A stretch of DNA of 64,000 bases from Glycine soja. Its lineage: Eukaryota > Streptophyta > Magnoliopsida > Fabales > Fabaceae. Where the stretch lies: NCBI RefSeq assembly GCF_004193775.1, contig NC_041007.1, positions 29,166,850 through 29,230,849 on the forward strand, given 5' to 3'. How positions within the stretch are numbered: the stretch's first letter is position 1; the number at the start of each line of letters is the position of its first letter. A program made the position numbers and the translations under genes. Below the pieces are notes generated by a model that was not told the DNA's origin, searched no databases, and saw nothing but the letters and a program-made list of their open reading frames with translations. This document shows positions 24,007-37,259 of the stretch, one piece after another.

Positions 24007-24643
24007 AACTGCTGCAAATTCATACTGTTTCAAAAAAAAAGAAAAAAAAAGAAGTGAAGTTGAATAAATGAGGTCTTGTTCTGAGGACTTGATTTGGTTT
24101 GATGCCTTGGTTGATTTTGTTGATATTAGAGGTTTTGAGTTTATTACTTTTGCTTAATTTCCACTTATTCCCCATCGCTCCTCTATTCATTTAGGGTTTT
24201 AGCTACTTTTCCCATACTTCTCTCTACCTTGTCCTTTGCCCCATTACAACCTTTAAAGACCTTTTGATCCTCATGTGCATGTGTTTATCAATTTTAGAAT
24301 TTTGCCATGTCTATGTGGTGTTTGTTTTCATGGGTGCCTTGAGAGTAAACAGTAGCCTAGACACTTGAGAGATAGAGTGCATATCTTGTGAGGCTATATC
24401 ACTTATATTTTAGCTGATTGACTACCTGACCATGTTTGAGATGCTTGGATGATTGTCATGACTGTCTTGATTCGTTAACTCATTACACATTGGATATTAC
24501 CTATTCCTTTCATTCCCTGAGACTCAGTGAGAAATATGTAATTGCTTTGGTGTTTGTTTATCTCTCTTTATTGTCTCTGGATTTGTTCTTTGCTCTGTTT
24601 TTAATTTTTCCCAGGAGTGCAAAAAACTAAGTGTGGGGGAATT
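24007..24643 (+). other. 3' untranslated region of Athila-like copy 1, second part
   Basis: Continues 8461-9268 after the nested insertion; matches 38100-38774 of copy 2. Ends in the polypurine tract GTGTGGGGGAATT (24631-24643) directly before the 3' LTR. No gene. Confidence 0.85.
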
Positions 24644-25713
24644 TGATGTGTCATTATTTTCTCCTATTTCTTAACCCTTTTTGTCACCAATTTAATTACT
24701 GATTAACTCTAATTGTCAAATTTATTATTCAATTTTATCAATTGGGCCCACTTGACTAATTTGGTGTTTTTAATTCAATTTCAGGATAATTATAAGCAAT
24801 TGGGCTGAGCCAGATTGGACTTGAAGAGAGCAGACAATTTTATTAGATTTTGTCTAATTTCATTTTATTGCATTCAGTTTTTATTTTGTTTTAGGCCGAA
24901 ATAATGTAATTAGGCCCAGTGACTTTGAGTAACCCTTATAAATAGCACAACCTTGGGATTCGTGCAAAGGCTATTCTATTCTATTCTATTATTCAGGAGA
25001 ATACCTAAGCTGAGTGCATGGAGTTTTAGGGTTTTATGTTTTTAGCTTTGTATTATTGTTCACGTGAATGCATTTTTTCATTTTCTACTTCTAATTGCAA
25101 TTTCGTTTTTGTTCCTTCTTCTACCTTTAGCTTCATTTACGTTTTCTGCTTTCATTGAATTTATGAAAGGCTAAATTTCTAGTGTTGTTTCCTTCTGAGG
25201 ATGAAGCATAACTCTCTTTGAGTTTCTGTTTTTAATGTTGCTCTCTTATCGGTTTTCCCTTCACCAATTAACCCACATTCATTGTTGTTAATCTATGCAT
25301 GCTTCATGTTCGATTAATTGCCTCTGTGCTTAAGTTACGTCCGTGCTTCATGAACGAGGGATTAATTGGTGTATGTGTTGCTTAATCACATATTGACAAC
25401 CCTAAGTTGATTTTTGCTTAGTAAATTAAATTAAGTTGGATTAAGTGGTTAACTACTAGGGGTGATATCCTCATAACCTAGGATAAGAGAATGGCTTCTG
25501 AATCAGAGGAAACAACATGTTTTTAATACTATTAAGTTTGTATTTGAATCTGCTTGTTCTTTAATTCACAAAACAAACACCCCCCAATTGTTACTGTTAT
25601 AACGAAGCATATTATGAACATTTGGTTAGTCATTGCTCGTTGGGAAACGACCTAGGATCACTTCCTAGTTACTGCATTCTAATGTTTATTTGATTCGGGT
25701 ATGGCCTCGATCA
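24644..25713 (+). repeat. 3' LTR of Athila-like copy 1
   Basis: 1070 bp, TGATGTG...CGATCA, with a canonical TATAAATAG at 24937-24945. Same family as the LTRs of copy 2. Confidence 0.93.
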
Positions 25714-26250
25714 TTCGGTACCATGAGCCAACCATGTTGGGATCATAAACCCGTTTCACTTAAAAACAAAATGATTGAACATGGTACCTAATGCATGGTT
25801 AACTAAAAAAAGATGTTTATTTGGGCATCTCAATTTCATAATTACATTTTCCATGCATAGCTTAAGTATGCTCGACTCATTCATCTCTGTGAAATGTTGT
25901 CAAATTATTGGCAATTGAAATTGCCATTCCTTGGGTCATGGGGTTGAACCAAGCTCATGCTTTTGCGAAAAAGGTTCATCAAGTCAAGTTGAAGTATGGA
26001 AGTAACCACCTTGCAAAAAATTGGGGCAAAAGATGGATCGAGTTACATCGCTGCTTCATCTACTGCCAAACACATTTAGGACTGTTGATGTCCTTGTTAC
26101 TTCCAGTTTCACCTTGACATCCATGCTTTTCATTGGTTGCATTGCTCATTGCATTCTTTCCTTGAAAAAAAATGAACTTAATCATTGTTATGAAAAAGAA
26201 AAGAACACGCTTTACGACGCCCTTACCAAACCCGTGCTAGAGCTAGAGTA

Positions 26251-28001
26251 ATGGGTGAAGTAGAGGAGGTGCAAGAGCAGAGAAGGCCAACATGGAGGCC
26301 ATGAAAGAGAAAATGGACACAATGATGGAGGCCATGATGAGCATGAAGAAGATAATGGAAGCCAATGCGGTTACAGTTGCCGCTACCAGCGCTGTTGCTA
26401 AGGTGAATCCGATGCCCCCATCTGGCATCAACCAAATGAATCATCCAACCTCAGCTATGGTAGGCAAAGATTTGGGAAGTACGGGCGGCCCCTATTATCT
26501 GCAAATTCAAAACAAGCACGCCTTCCCGCCATATGGCTTGCCTCCCAACTTACACCACCCAATATGGTGTACACTCCCAATGAGAATGTCAATAACTCCA
26601 CTTCTATACTCATTGAGAGCCAACAACCTCAATCTAATCATGCACATGTCTCTCAACCCATGGGGGAGACACATCAAATGCCCTACCACAATCTAGCGGA
26701 CTTTGAGCCTTGCCTCGGATATGCCACTAAAGGGCAAGCAGTTGGTGGTATACCCCTGCAAAACACTTTGGAGAGCCCTCAGTATCACCCACAACCACAC
26801 CCCTCACATTCCACAACTGTTAAAAACCCTCATGCTATGGCAGAAATGGGAAAGTTGGATTATCTAGAGGAAAGACTCAGGGCCATTGAAGGAGGCAAAG
26901 ATTATGCCTTTGTTAACCTAAAAGAGTTGTTACTAGTACCTAATATCATCACCCTTCCCAAGTTTAAGGTGTCAGACTTTGACACGTACAAGGGGACTAC
27001 TTGCCCCAAGAACCATCTAGAGATGTATTATCGGAAGATGGGGGCATACGCAAAAGATGAGGAACTGCTGATGCATTTCTTCCAAGAAAGTCTTACTGGG
27101 GTAGCTGTTACCTGGTACACTAACGTGGAACCTTCCCGAGTCCATTCTTGGAAGGACCTAATGGTTGCCTTCGTTAGGCAGTATCAGTACAATTATGATA
27201 TGGCTCCGGATAGGATGCAACTACCGAGCATATGCAAGAGCAGGCATGAATCTTTCAAAGAATACGCCCAAAGGTGGAGGGATCTAGCAACCCAAGTGGT
27301 TCCCTCAATGACGGAGAAAGAAATGATAACAATGATAGTAGACACATTACCAGTGTTCTATTATGAAAAATGGTGGGTTACACACCTTCAAGCTTTGCGG
27401 ATTTGGTCTTCGTTGGCGAAATGATCGAAGTGGGTCTGAAAAGAGGCAAATATGATCATCATGCTTTGATAAATGCAAAAATTAGGGCAAATGAAGAGGG
27501 TGAGAATGAGGGAGAAACCCATGTTGTGACTGCCATTCCTATACGGCCAAGTTTCCCACCAACCTAACAATGTCATTACTCAACCAATAACAACCTTTCT
27601 CCTTACCCACCACCCAATTATCCATAAAGGCCATCCCTAAAACAACCACAAAACCCACCTACCACACAACCAATGCTAAACACCACCTTTAGCATAAACC
27701 AAAACACCAACCAAGGAAGGAATTTTGTAGCAAAAAGCCTGTAGAATTCACCCTAATTCTGGTGTCCTATGCTAACTTGCTCCCTTATCTACTTGATAAT
27801 GCAATGGTAGCCATAACGCTTGCCAGGTTTCCTCAACCTCCATTTTTCTGAGGATACGACTCGAACGCAACATGTGCATATTATGGAGGAGCCCCGGGGC
27901 ATTCCATTGAGCATTGTAGGGCCCTGAAGCATAAGGTGCAAGGTCTAATTGATGCGGGCTGGCTGAAATTTAAGGAGAATCGCGTGGAAGTCCTGACATA
28001 G
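26251..28001 (+). pseudogene. Broken Ogre/Tat-type gag of element A
   Basis: Recognisable as the gag of legume Tat/Ogre elements: a Met/Glu-rich N-terminal helix region (26292-26400), a Pro/Asn linker, the capsid region with FKVSDFDTYKGTTCPKNH near 26960-27015, MHFFQESLTG near 27070-27100 and FKEYAQRWRDLA near 27255-27290, and a Cys/His stretch (GAPGHSIEHC without the leading motif intact) near 27880-27915. Frame breaks: just after 26251, near 26555 where two bases are missing relative to the other two copies, and an extra A near 27365; stops at 27565 and in the tail. The longest intact piece (26564-27424) covers most of the capsid region. Non-functional as a full protein. Confidence 0.85.
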
Positions 28002-29262
28002 ACAAAAGATGCCACACATGGGGCAATTTGAAGGTTGTTGTTAGATGTCTCTAATGACTCATCATGATTTTCAAGTTTATGCCATTATTGTAAACCCTAG
28101 TTACAATGCTAAATAAAATGGATAAATTTGACATCTTTGTCCCTCATCCTCTCATAATTACATCTTTGCTTCCACTGGAATGTGAATGCAAGCCATTGGT
28201 TTGTTTGCTCAAGCGACCTACGCTCCTGAGTTTTGACTTCCAAGACCGTTCAATCAGAAATTACTCATGCAACACAATTGGTGAGGGTGTCGTAAAATGA
28301 CGAGTAAAGCGAAAAAAAAAGTTCTAAAAGTTAAAGGAAAAAAGCATTTGATTGACTGTGTTTTCAAGTAAAAATATAGACGTTCATGTGACCTCATTTT
28401 ATCATTCCGGAAAGTTTGTCTTTTTTAGAGAGAAGTGAGTTATCAAGAATAGGAGTCATTTGACTTAATCCGTCAACTAAAAAATCCTACAACTATTTCT
28501 CGTCCTTGGAAAATTCTTTTGCAAGAATCAACCGCTTCTTTCATTCTTCCTTGCTACAAGGTTGTGAAAACAAAACAACGATTGTTACCTCAGAGCCCTA
28601 CACTGGGGCAATGAAAGGCACCATGCATAAACCTCAAGCGAACCTAGGGGCAGATTAGAAGTTCTCACCCAATAGGTTCCCTGCTACAAGGTCATGATGA
28701 AAGACAACGATTGGTACCTCAAAAGCCTTACACTGGGACAATGAAAGGCACCATGCATAAACCTTAAGCGAACCTATCTCACCCGTCGATGTTTTTTAAA
28801 CAAAAAAAAGGGGACAAACCTTGGAATTCAATGGATTGATTAGACGTCAAACAACTCCATTGCCGTTTCTCCAAAATGGTCAAGTGACTAAATCAAACAG
28901 AACATACACTCTAAGGGAGTTCCCGAAGAGATTTGCGAAAGATAGGATAAGGTTGCATGAATTATCACGTCTTTCAAAAGGACAACCAATCTTTTTTCTT
29001 CAAAAAATCAAATCAAAATCACAAAATAAGTAAAAAATGTCAGGAACATTGTACAACTTTCCATGACATTGCATTGTTGCATACAAAGTCTGCATTTAAC
29101 ACATTTCACGACAAAGGTTGCATGCATCTGCATCCCTAAAAATCATGTTAGCTGCATAGATTTCCTACATCTAATGTCCAATCATTTGAATTTGGAATGA
29201 CCGGCCCTCTCAAAGAGTCAATCTCTTGCTTTCTCATAAGGGTGGACCCTAGGGTACTAGTA
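28002..29262 (+). other. Non-coding spacer of element A
   Basis: Homologous to 52627-53085 and 53911-54743 of element B. Contains two similar blocks (about 28550-28660 and 28670-28770) built around the words CCTTACACTGGG and AATGAAAGGCACC. No ORF with recognisable content. Confidence 0.65.
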
Positions 29263-29744
29263 CTCTCACCTATAGAGGGCTACACGCCCTCACCTTCGGA
29301 GGACTACATGTCCTCACCTTCAGAGGACTGCACGTCCTCACCTTCAGAGGCCTACGCACCCTCGCCTTCAGAGGACTACACGTCCTCCCCTTTTGAGGGC
29401 TGCATGCCCTCGCCTTCAGAAGGCTACACGTCCTTGCCTTCAGAGGACTACACGTCCTCTCCTTTAGAGGGCTACACGCCCTCGCCTTCAGAGGACTACA
29501 CGTCCTCGCCTTCAGAGGGCTACGTGTCCTCACCTTTAGTGGGCTACACGCCCTTGGCTTTGGAGGACTATACGTCCTTACCCTCAAGAGGACTACACGT
29601 CCTCGCCTTCAGAGGACTACACCTCCTCGCCTTCAGAGGGCTACACGCCCTCGCCTTCAGAGGCCTAGTCGTCCTTGCCTTCAGAGGACTACACGTCCTC
29701 GCCATCAGAGGACTACAAGTCCTCCCTTTCTGAGGGCTACACGC
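29263..29744 (+). repeat. 24-bp hairpin minisatellite, left segment
   Basis: About 20 units of GAGGACTACACGTCCTC plus a 7-base spacer such as GCCTTCA. Most units form a 6-bp stem with a 5-base loop. Split by Athila-like copy 2; the last five bases (CACGC) are its target duplication. Confidence 0.93.
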
Positions 29745-30900
29745 TGATGTGCCATCATTTTCTTCTATTTTCTAAACCCTTTTTGCACCATTTTAATTAT
29801 TGATTGGTCTTAATTGTCAATTAATTAGGCAGTTTTATTATTTGGGTTCATTTAGCTAATTTGATGTTTTTAATCTAATTTCAGGAATTAATGAAACATT
29901 GGGCTTAATCCGGATTTTGGTTGTGGACTTGAAGAGGGCAAATAAAGCAGTGCTTACCTTAGTTAATTTCTAATTAGGAAATTTCACAATTTTATTTTAT
30001 GTTGTTCAGTGTTTATTTCGTTTTGGGCCAGAGTATTGTAATAGGGCCCAGTGACTTTGAGTGACTCTTTTTAAATAGCTACCTTGGGATTCGTGCAGGG
30101 CATTCTATTCTGTTATGCTATTCATTATTCAGAGCTTTGTTTTAGGGTTTTCGTTTTTCTATTTTGATGCTTCTGAGTTCGTAATGCAGTTTTACGTTTT
30201 CTGCTTCTAATTACAATTTCGTTCTTGCTTCTTCTTCTACTCTCATTTACGTTTCTGTTCCATTTTACATTTCTGTTCGTTTACGTTTCTGTTCATTTAC
30301 GTTTCTGCTTCATGTTTCAATTGCGTTTTCTGTTTGAATCCATGGAAGGCTAGATTTTCTGGTGTTGTTTCCTTTTGAGGACGAAGCCCAACTCTCTTTG
30401 AGGTTTCGTTTGTAATGTGGTTTCCTGGCAGTTTTCCCTTCACCAGTTATCCCAATTTCGTGAATATTAATCAGTGCACGCTTCGTGTTCGATTAATTGC
30501 CTCTGAGCCTAACTTGCGTTCATGCTTAATGGACGAAGGGCTAACTGGTGTATGTGGTGCCTAATCACGTATTGAAAACCCTAAGTTGATTTTCGCTTAG
30601 TAAATTGAAATAGGGTTGGATTAAGTGGTTGACTGTTAGGGACGAATTCTCCATAACCCAGGATAAGAGAGTGGCTTCTGAATCAGAGGAAACAACCCGT
30701 TTTTAATATTAGTAGTTTCGTATTCCATTTTATTTGTTCTGTTCTTTAATTACCAAACAACCAAACCCCCCCCCATCGTTACTGTTACTGCAAGTATATT
30801 ATGAACATTTGGCTTGTCACTGCTCGTTGGGAAACGACCTAGGATCACTTCCTAGTTACTGCATTTTCATGTTTATTTGATTCGGGTACGGCCTCGATCA
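29745..30900 (+). repeat. 5' LTR of Athila-like copy 2
   Basis: 1156 bp. The TATA-like TTTAAATAG near 30070-30078 sits where copy 1 has TATAAATAG. Confidence 0.95.
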
Positions 30901-30903
30901 AAT

Positions 30904-30920
30904 TTGGCGCCGTTGTCGGG
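30904..30920 (+). other. Primer binding site, tRNA-Asp
   Basis: TGGCGCCGTTGTCGGGG, one mismatch to the tRNA-Asp 3' end (C to T at position 12) compared with copy 1. Confidence 0.88.
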
Positions 30921-31733
30921 GAGCAGTGTCCAAAGGTTCATAATAGCTAGCTAGTGTTGTGTGTTTAATCCTTTCGTGTTTTATGTTTAATTGTTAGTAT
31001 TGTGTTAGTATGTGTGTTAGTGTTGTTTAGTGTCCTGGTATTTTGTTTAATGTGTGTTCTGTTTCAGTTTTCCCATTAAGCGTTTCCCCTGTTTCAGTCT
31101 TGGGTGTTTTGCTGTGAAGATTGTGCTTGAAAACAGAGTAGTAGTAGAAATCAGCTTGCGGAAAAACAGAGTAGTAGTAGAAATCAATTAGAGACGGATT
31201 TTAACGACCACCCATGCTGAATTATTTGGGATTTTTTGTTTTAGTAGCTAGGGTTGTTATTTTTGGCTGAATTTTTTTGTGGTAACTTCTTTTAATCCAT
31301 ATTTTGTGGGAAAAATAGCTAGAGCCTTTAGTTTGGTCAGATTTGAAAGTTCCAAAAAATGATTCTGTCAAAAGTTTTTTATTTTTCAAGTTTTATTCAC
31401 TTATTTTTCTTAACCTACCAATTTTAGCTTTCATAGTTAGACTTTGAATTTTTGTCGAAAATTTTTTGTGCTATCTTCTCATCATTTTATAAGGTTGCTC
31501 ACAAAATTTCAAGTCATTTGGATATCATTTGAGGGTAGTTGTAGTTCAAACCTACACCTTTATTTACATGACAAGGCAACTAGTTGTGTGCATGCTGAAT
31601 GTAGTGTACGACTAGAGGCAATCCATCTGACTTACAACCCTTTGATCCTGAGATAGATAGGACATTTCATAGATTAGTTAGGCATCATTTTATACCTTTT
31701 GATCATTCTGAGCATTCCATAACTGGTGAATCT
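30921..31733 (+). other. Untranslated leader of Athila-like copy 2
   Basis: Homologous to 351-1245. No gene seen. Confidence 0.7.
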
Positions 31734-32974
31734 GTGCATTCTGTTATTGGTGATTTTGAACATCCTGATCTTGAGCATTATAATTTTGAGCATTCTGATT
31801 CTGAGCATTCTGATTTTGCACATTCTGAGAACATGGCACAACCTCCACCTCGTGAGCGGACTCTAAGGGAAATGGCTGCACCTGATTTCACCTATGAAAG
31901 CTTGTGCATCCAATACCCTGATGAGGATGTCCCATATGTTCTTAAAACTGGACTGATTCATTTGCTTCCAAAGTTTCATGGCCTCGCAGGTGAAGACCCG
32001 CACAAACATTTGAAAGAATTTCACATTGTCTGCTCCACCATGAAACCCCCAGATGTCCAAGAGGATCACATATTTCTGAAGGCTTTTCCTCATTCATTAG
32101 AGGGAGATGTCCAAGGTCCATCACGAGCTGGGATGACCTTAAGAGAGTATTATTAGAAAAAATTTTCCCTGCTTCCAGGACCACAGCCATCAGGAAGGAT
32201 ATCTCAGGTATTAGACAACTCAGTGGAGAGAGCCTGTATGAGTACTGGGAGAGATTTAAGAAACTATGTGCCAGTTGCCCCCACCATCAGATTTCAGAAC
32301 AGCTTCTTCTCCAATATTTTTATGAAGGACTCAGTAATATGGAGAGAAGTATGATAGATGCTGCCAGTGGTGGAGCCCTTGGAGACATGACTCCTGCTGA
32401 AGCCAGAAATTTAATTGAGAAGATGGCCTCCAACTCCCAGCAGTTTAGCGCCATAAATGATGCCATAGTCATTAGAGGAGTGCATGAGGTAGCTACAAAC
32501 CCATCTGCATCATCTGAAACTAAGAAGCTTGAAGGCAAACTGGATGCGTTGGTCAACTTGGTAACCCAGCTGGCCTTGAATCAGAAATCTGTACCTGTCG
32601 CAAGGGTTTGTGGTTTGTGCTCCTCTGCTTACCACCATACAGACCTTTGCCCTTCCATGCAGCAACCTGGAGCAATTAAGCAGCCTGAAGCTTATGCTAC
32701 AAATATTTACAATAGACCTCCTTAACCTCAGCAGCAAAATCAACCACAGCAGAGCAATTATGACTTTTCCAGCAACAGATACAACCCTGGATGGAGGAAT
32801 CACCCTAACCTCAGATGGTCCAGCCCTCAACAACAACAACAGCAGCCTGCTCCTTCCTTCCAAAATGCTGCTGGCCCAAGCAGACCATACATTCCTCCAC
32901 CAATCCAACAACAGCAACAACCCCAGAAACAGCCAACAGTTGAGGCCCCTCCACAACCTTCCCTCGAAGAACTT
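31734..32974 (+). pseudogene. Broken gag, Athila-like copy 2
   Basis: Same gag as at 1246-3077: FEH/SEH repeats, MAQPPP start at 31831, capsid-like region, Cys/His cluster near 32617-32660 and Gln-rich linker. Two lesions: a net 25-bp deletion near 32107 that shifts the frame, and TAA at 32723-32725 at exactly the same codon as in copy 1. Downstream of the TAA the frame is open straight into pol, so gag and pol appear to have been one continuous ORF. The deletion alone would prevent a normal capsid protein from this copy. Confidence 0.88.
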
Positions 32975-35900
32975 GTGAGGCAAATGACTATGCAGAACAT
33001 GCAGTTTCAGCAAGAGACCAGAGCCTCCATTCAGAGCTTAACCAATCAGATGGGACAATTAGCTACCCAATTGAATCAACAACAGTCCCAGAATTCTGAC
33101 AAGCTGCCTTCTCAAGCTGTCCAAAATCCCAAAAATGTCAGTGCCATTTCATTGAGGTCGGGAAAGCAGTGTCAAGGACCTCAACCCGTAGCACCTTCCT
33201 CATCTGCAAATGAACCTGCCAAACTTCACTCTATTCCAGAAAAAGGTGATGACAAAAATATACCTAACAATTTCTGTGCAGGTGAATCTTCTTCCACAGG
33301 TAATGCTGATTTGCAGAAGCAGCACATTCCCCCTCTTCCATTCCCTCCAAGAGCAGTTTCCAACAAAAAAATGGAAGAGGCAGAGAAAGAGATCTTGGAA
33401 ACGTTTAGAAAAGTAGAGGTAAACATACCTCTGTTGGATGCAATAAAGCAAATTCCAAGATATGCCAAATTCTTGAAGGAGCTGTGCACTAATAAGCGGA
33501 AGCTTAAAGGAAGTGAACGAATTAGCATGGGCAGAAATGTCTCCGCATTGATTGGTAAATCTGTTCCTCAAATTCCTGAAAAATGCAAAGATCCAGGTAC
33601 ATTCAGCATACCTTGTATTATAGGGAATAGTAAGTTTGACAATGCCATGCTAGATTTAGGAGCCTCTGTTAGTGTTATGCCTCTGTCGATTTTTAATTCT
33701 CTATCTCTAGGTCCCTTGCAGTCAACTGATGTGGTAATTCATTTAGCTAATAGAAGTGTTGCCTATCCTGTTGGTTTCATAGAAGATGTCTTAGTTAGAG
33801 TTGGTGAACTGATTTTCCCTGTTGATTTTTATATCTTGAATATGGAAGATGGATTTTCTCAAGGATCAGTTCCCATCATTCTAGGCAGACCCTTTATGAA
33901 AACTGCTAGAACTAAGATAGATGTTTATGTAGGCACACTGTCCATGGAGTTTGGTGATATAACTGTTCATTTTAATATTCTGGATGCTATGAAATACCCA
34001 TCTGAAGATCTTTCTGTATTTCGTGCTGAAATAATTGACCATGTTGTTGATGAATACATGACTGATCTTTATTCTAATCTGCATGCCTCTCACTCTTCAT
34101 GCATTGAGTCTGAAATTGTACTTGATCATATGTCTGAATTTGATGCTGAGAGTGAATCTGAGAATGATATTGATTGCATGCCTGGTGGTGGTGTTTTACC
34201 TCTTGAGATTGATTTTATAGAGTCAGATAGGACTAACCATGTTTCAGGAAGTACACATACCTCTGACTTTCTTTATGGGGTAAAGGATGAGAAACCATCT
34301 CCTTCTACCACTCTCCAGCCGACCACACCAGAATTGAAGCCTCTGCCATCAAATTTAAAATACGTTTACTTGGATGATAGCAAGAGTTTTCCAGTGATTA
34401 TATCTGCCTCCCTTGCTGATGAGCAAGAGGAGAAGTTGTTGTCAGTTCTCAAGAAGCATAAGAAGGCTATAGGCTGGACCCTGGCGGACATTCCTGGTAT
34501 TAGCCCATCCACATGTATGCATCGAATAAATTTAGAAGATGGAGCTAAACCAGTAAGACAGCCACAGAGAAGACTCAACCCGGTGATTCTTGATGTAGTG
34601 AAGAAGGAGATAACCAAGCTTTTGCAAGCTGGAATCATTTATCCTATCTCCGACAGCCAATGGGTGAGTCCCGTCCAGGTAGTCCCGAAAAAGACTGGCC
34701 TCACAGTGATCAGAAATGAGAAGGAGGAGCTGATTCCAACTCGGGTGCAAAACAGTTGGAGAGTCTGCATTGACTATAGGAGGCTGAACCAGGTTACCAA
34801 AAAGGACCATTTTCCCCTGCCATTCATTGACCAGATGCTTGAACGCCTGGTAGGTAAATCCCACTACTGTTTCCTTGATGGTTTTTCTGGTTATATGCAA
34901 ATTACTATTGCTCCTGAGGATCAGGAAAAGACCACATTCACCTGCCCCTTCGGCACTTTTGCTTATAGGAGGATGCCTTTCGGCCTGTGCAATGCCCCTG
35001 GTACCTTCCAGCGGTGCATGATTAGTATTTTCAGTGATTTTTTAGAAAATTGCATAGAGGTGTTTATGGATGATTTCACTGTATATGGATCCTCTTTTGA
35101 TGGTTGTTTGAATAGTTTGGAAAAAGTTTTGAATAGATGCATTGAAACTAACCTTGTTCTAAATTTTGAAAAATGTCATTTTATGGTTGAGCAAGGTATA
35201 GTTTTAGGCCACATTATTTCCAATAAGGGTATTGAAGTAGATCCTGCAAAAATTTCTATTATTTCACAATTGCCTTACCCCTCTTGTGTGCGAGAGGTGC
35301 GATCTTTTCTTGGTCATGCAGGATTCTACAGGCGCTTTATAAGGGATTTTAGCAAAGTAGCCCTTCCACTGTCCAACTTGTTGCAAAAGGAGGTGGAGTT
35401 TGACTTTAATGACAGATGCAAAGAGGCTTTTGATTGCCTCAAAAGAGCGTTGACTTCCACCCCCATCATACAGGCACCCGATTGGACAGCCCCTTTTGAG
35501 CTTATGTGTGATGCATCAAATTATGCATTGGGGGCTGTCCTTGCTCAGAAAATTGATAAATTGCCCAGGGTGATATATTATGCTTCTAGGACTTTAGATG
35601 CTGCCCAAGCAAATTATACTACTACTGAGAAAGAGCTTCTAGCCATAGTTTTTGCTCTTGAAAAATTTCGATCTTATTTGCTTGGTACTCGCATTATTGT
35701 TTATACTGACCATGCAGCTCTAAAGTACTTGTTGAAGAAGGCTGATTCTAAGCCTAGGTTGATCCGATGGATGCTCTGGCTCCAAGAGTTTGACTTGGAG
35801 ATCCGTGATAGGAGCGGAGCACAAAATCTAGTTGCTGATCATTTGAGTCGGATCGAACGTGTCTCTGATGCAGATTCACCTATTCGGGATGATTTCCCGG

Positions 35901-37259
35901 ATGATCATTTGTATATATTGTATAGTATTTCTGACTCTCTTTCTACTCCCTGGTTTGCTAACATTGTCAATTATTTAGTTGCCTCTGTTTTTCCTCCCTT
36001 AGCATCTAAGGCCCAAAAAGATAAGATTAAAAGTGATGCTAAGCATTTTATTTGGGATGACCCCTACTTGTGGAAATTGTGCAGTGATCAGGTCATTAGA
36101 CGGTGCATTCCAGATCATGAGACTGACTCAGTCCTGCAGTTCTGTCATTCTTCCGCACCGGGAGGTCATCTGGGTGTTCAAAGGACAGCTCGCAAAGTGC
36201 TTGATTGTGGTTTTTATTGGCCCACCATCTTTAAAGATGCATGGAAGATCTGCAGCACTTGTGAGCAGTGTCAGAGAGCAGGAAATACACTTACATGGCG
36301 ACAACAAATGCCTCAGCAACCTATGCTATTCTGTGAGGTGTTTGATGTCTGGGGTATAGATTTCATGGGTCCTTTTCCTGTCTCTTTTGGTTATGTTTAT
36401 ATTCTCCTTGCATTTGATTATGTTTCAAAATGGGTGGAAGCCAAGCCCACTAGAACTAATGATGCTAAAGTTGTCGCAGACTTTGTCAGGTCTAATCTGT
36501 TTTGCAGGTTTGGAGTACCTAAAGCAATTGTTAGTGATCAAGGAACCCATTTTTGCAACAGGACAATGCATGCCCTGCTTAAAAAGTACGGGGTGGTACA
36601 CAGGGTATCCACACCATACCACCCCTAGACTAATGGACAGGCAGAAATTTCTAACAGGGAAATCAAGAGAATTCTAGAGAAGATTGTGCAGCCAAGCAGG
36701 AAAGATTGGAGTACCAGGCTTGATGATGCTCTCTGGGCACATCGGACTGCCTACAAAGCACCCATAGGAATGTCTCCTTATCGGGTTGTCTTTGGAAAGG
36801 CATGTCATCTTCCAGTGGAAATTGAGCACAAAGCATACTGGGCAGTGAAGACTTGCAACTTCTCTATGGATCAAGCTGGCGAGGAAAGGAAGTTGCAACT
36901 GAGTGAGTTAGATGAAATCCGCCTAGAAGCCTACGAGAATGCCAAGTTCTACAAAGAAAAGACCAAGAAGTTCCATGATAGCATGATAGTTAAAAAAAGA
37001 CTTCGTGGTTGGGCAAAAAGTGTTATTGTATAATTCTAGGCTTGGACTCATGAGTGGTAAGTTGAGGTCTAAGTGGATTGGTCCTTTTGTTGTTACTAAT
37101 GTTTTTCCTTATGGTACAGTTGAGATCAAAAGCGACTCCACAAACAAGAGCTTCAAGGTCAACGGACATCGACTTAAGCCATTCCTCACGAACCCTTCTT
37201 TAGTGGACGTAGTGGTGGAAGAGACTTCCTTACTCCACCCTACTCTTCCTCCACCATGA
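32975..37259 (+). pseudogene. Nearly intact pol, Athila-like copy 2
   Basis: 1217 codons are open to TAG at 36626-36628. Domains by residue of this ORF: linker 1-200, aspartic protease with DLGAS near 223 (Leu in place of the usual Ser/Thr, shared with copy 1), reverse transcriptase with FMDD near 697, RNase H with [10 protein letters not shown] near 911, integrase zinc region (HSSAPGGH ... CSTCEQC) near 1058-1100, integrase core Asp residues in WGIDFMGP and SDQGTHF (near 1188). The stop replaces the Gln codon before TNGQAE, so the catalytic Glu lies beyond it. The frame continues to a one-base insertion in an A run at 36992-36998, then shifts to the frame ending at 37259. A single nonsense change and one indel separate it from an open frame. 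Confidence 0.94.

Larger units (their letters stand above)
1..25713 (+). mobile_element. Athila-lineage (Diaspora-like) Ty3/gypsy LTR retrotransposon, copy 1, left end outside window
   Basis: Partial 5' LTR, tRNA-Asp primer site, gag-pol remnants, long 3' untranslated region, polypurine tract and complete 3' LTR follow in order on the plus strand. It is interrupted by a solo LTR at 3078-4701 and by a nested insertion at 9274-24001. No env ORF follows pol, which fits the env-less Diaspora group of soybean (family knowledge, not searched). The visible part of the 5' LTR differs from the matching part of the 3' LTR at roughly a tenth of positions by eye, so this is an old insertion. The bases after the 3' LTR (TTCGG, 25714-25718) should be the target duplication; the partner lies outside the window. 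Confidence 0.9.

Noticed and set aside
29197..29733. Long open frames through the minisatellite (also 39923-40867 and several on the minus strand) encoding 8-residue peptide repeats
   Set aside because: A 24-bp unit without stop codons keeps any frame open; frames are open on both strands at once and the longest one starts in an LTR. No start context or conservation supports a protein.
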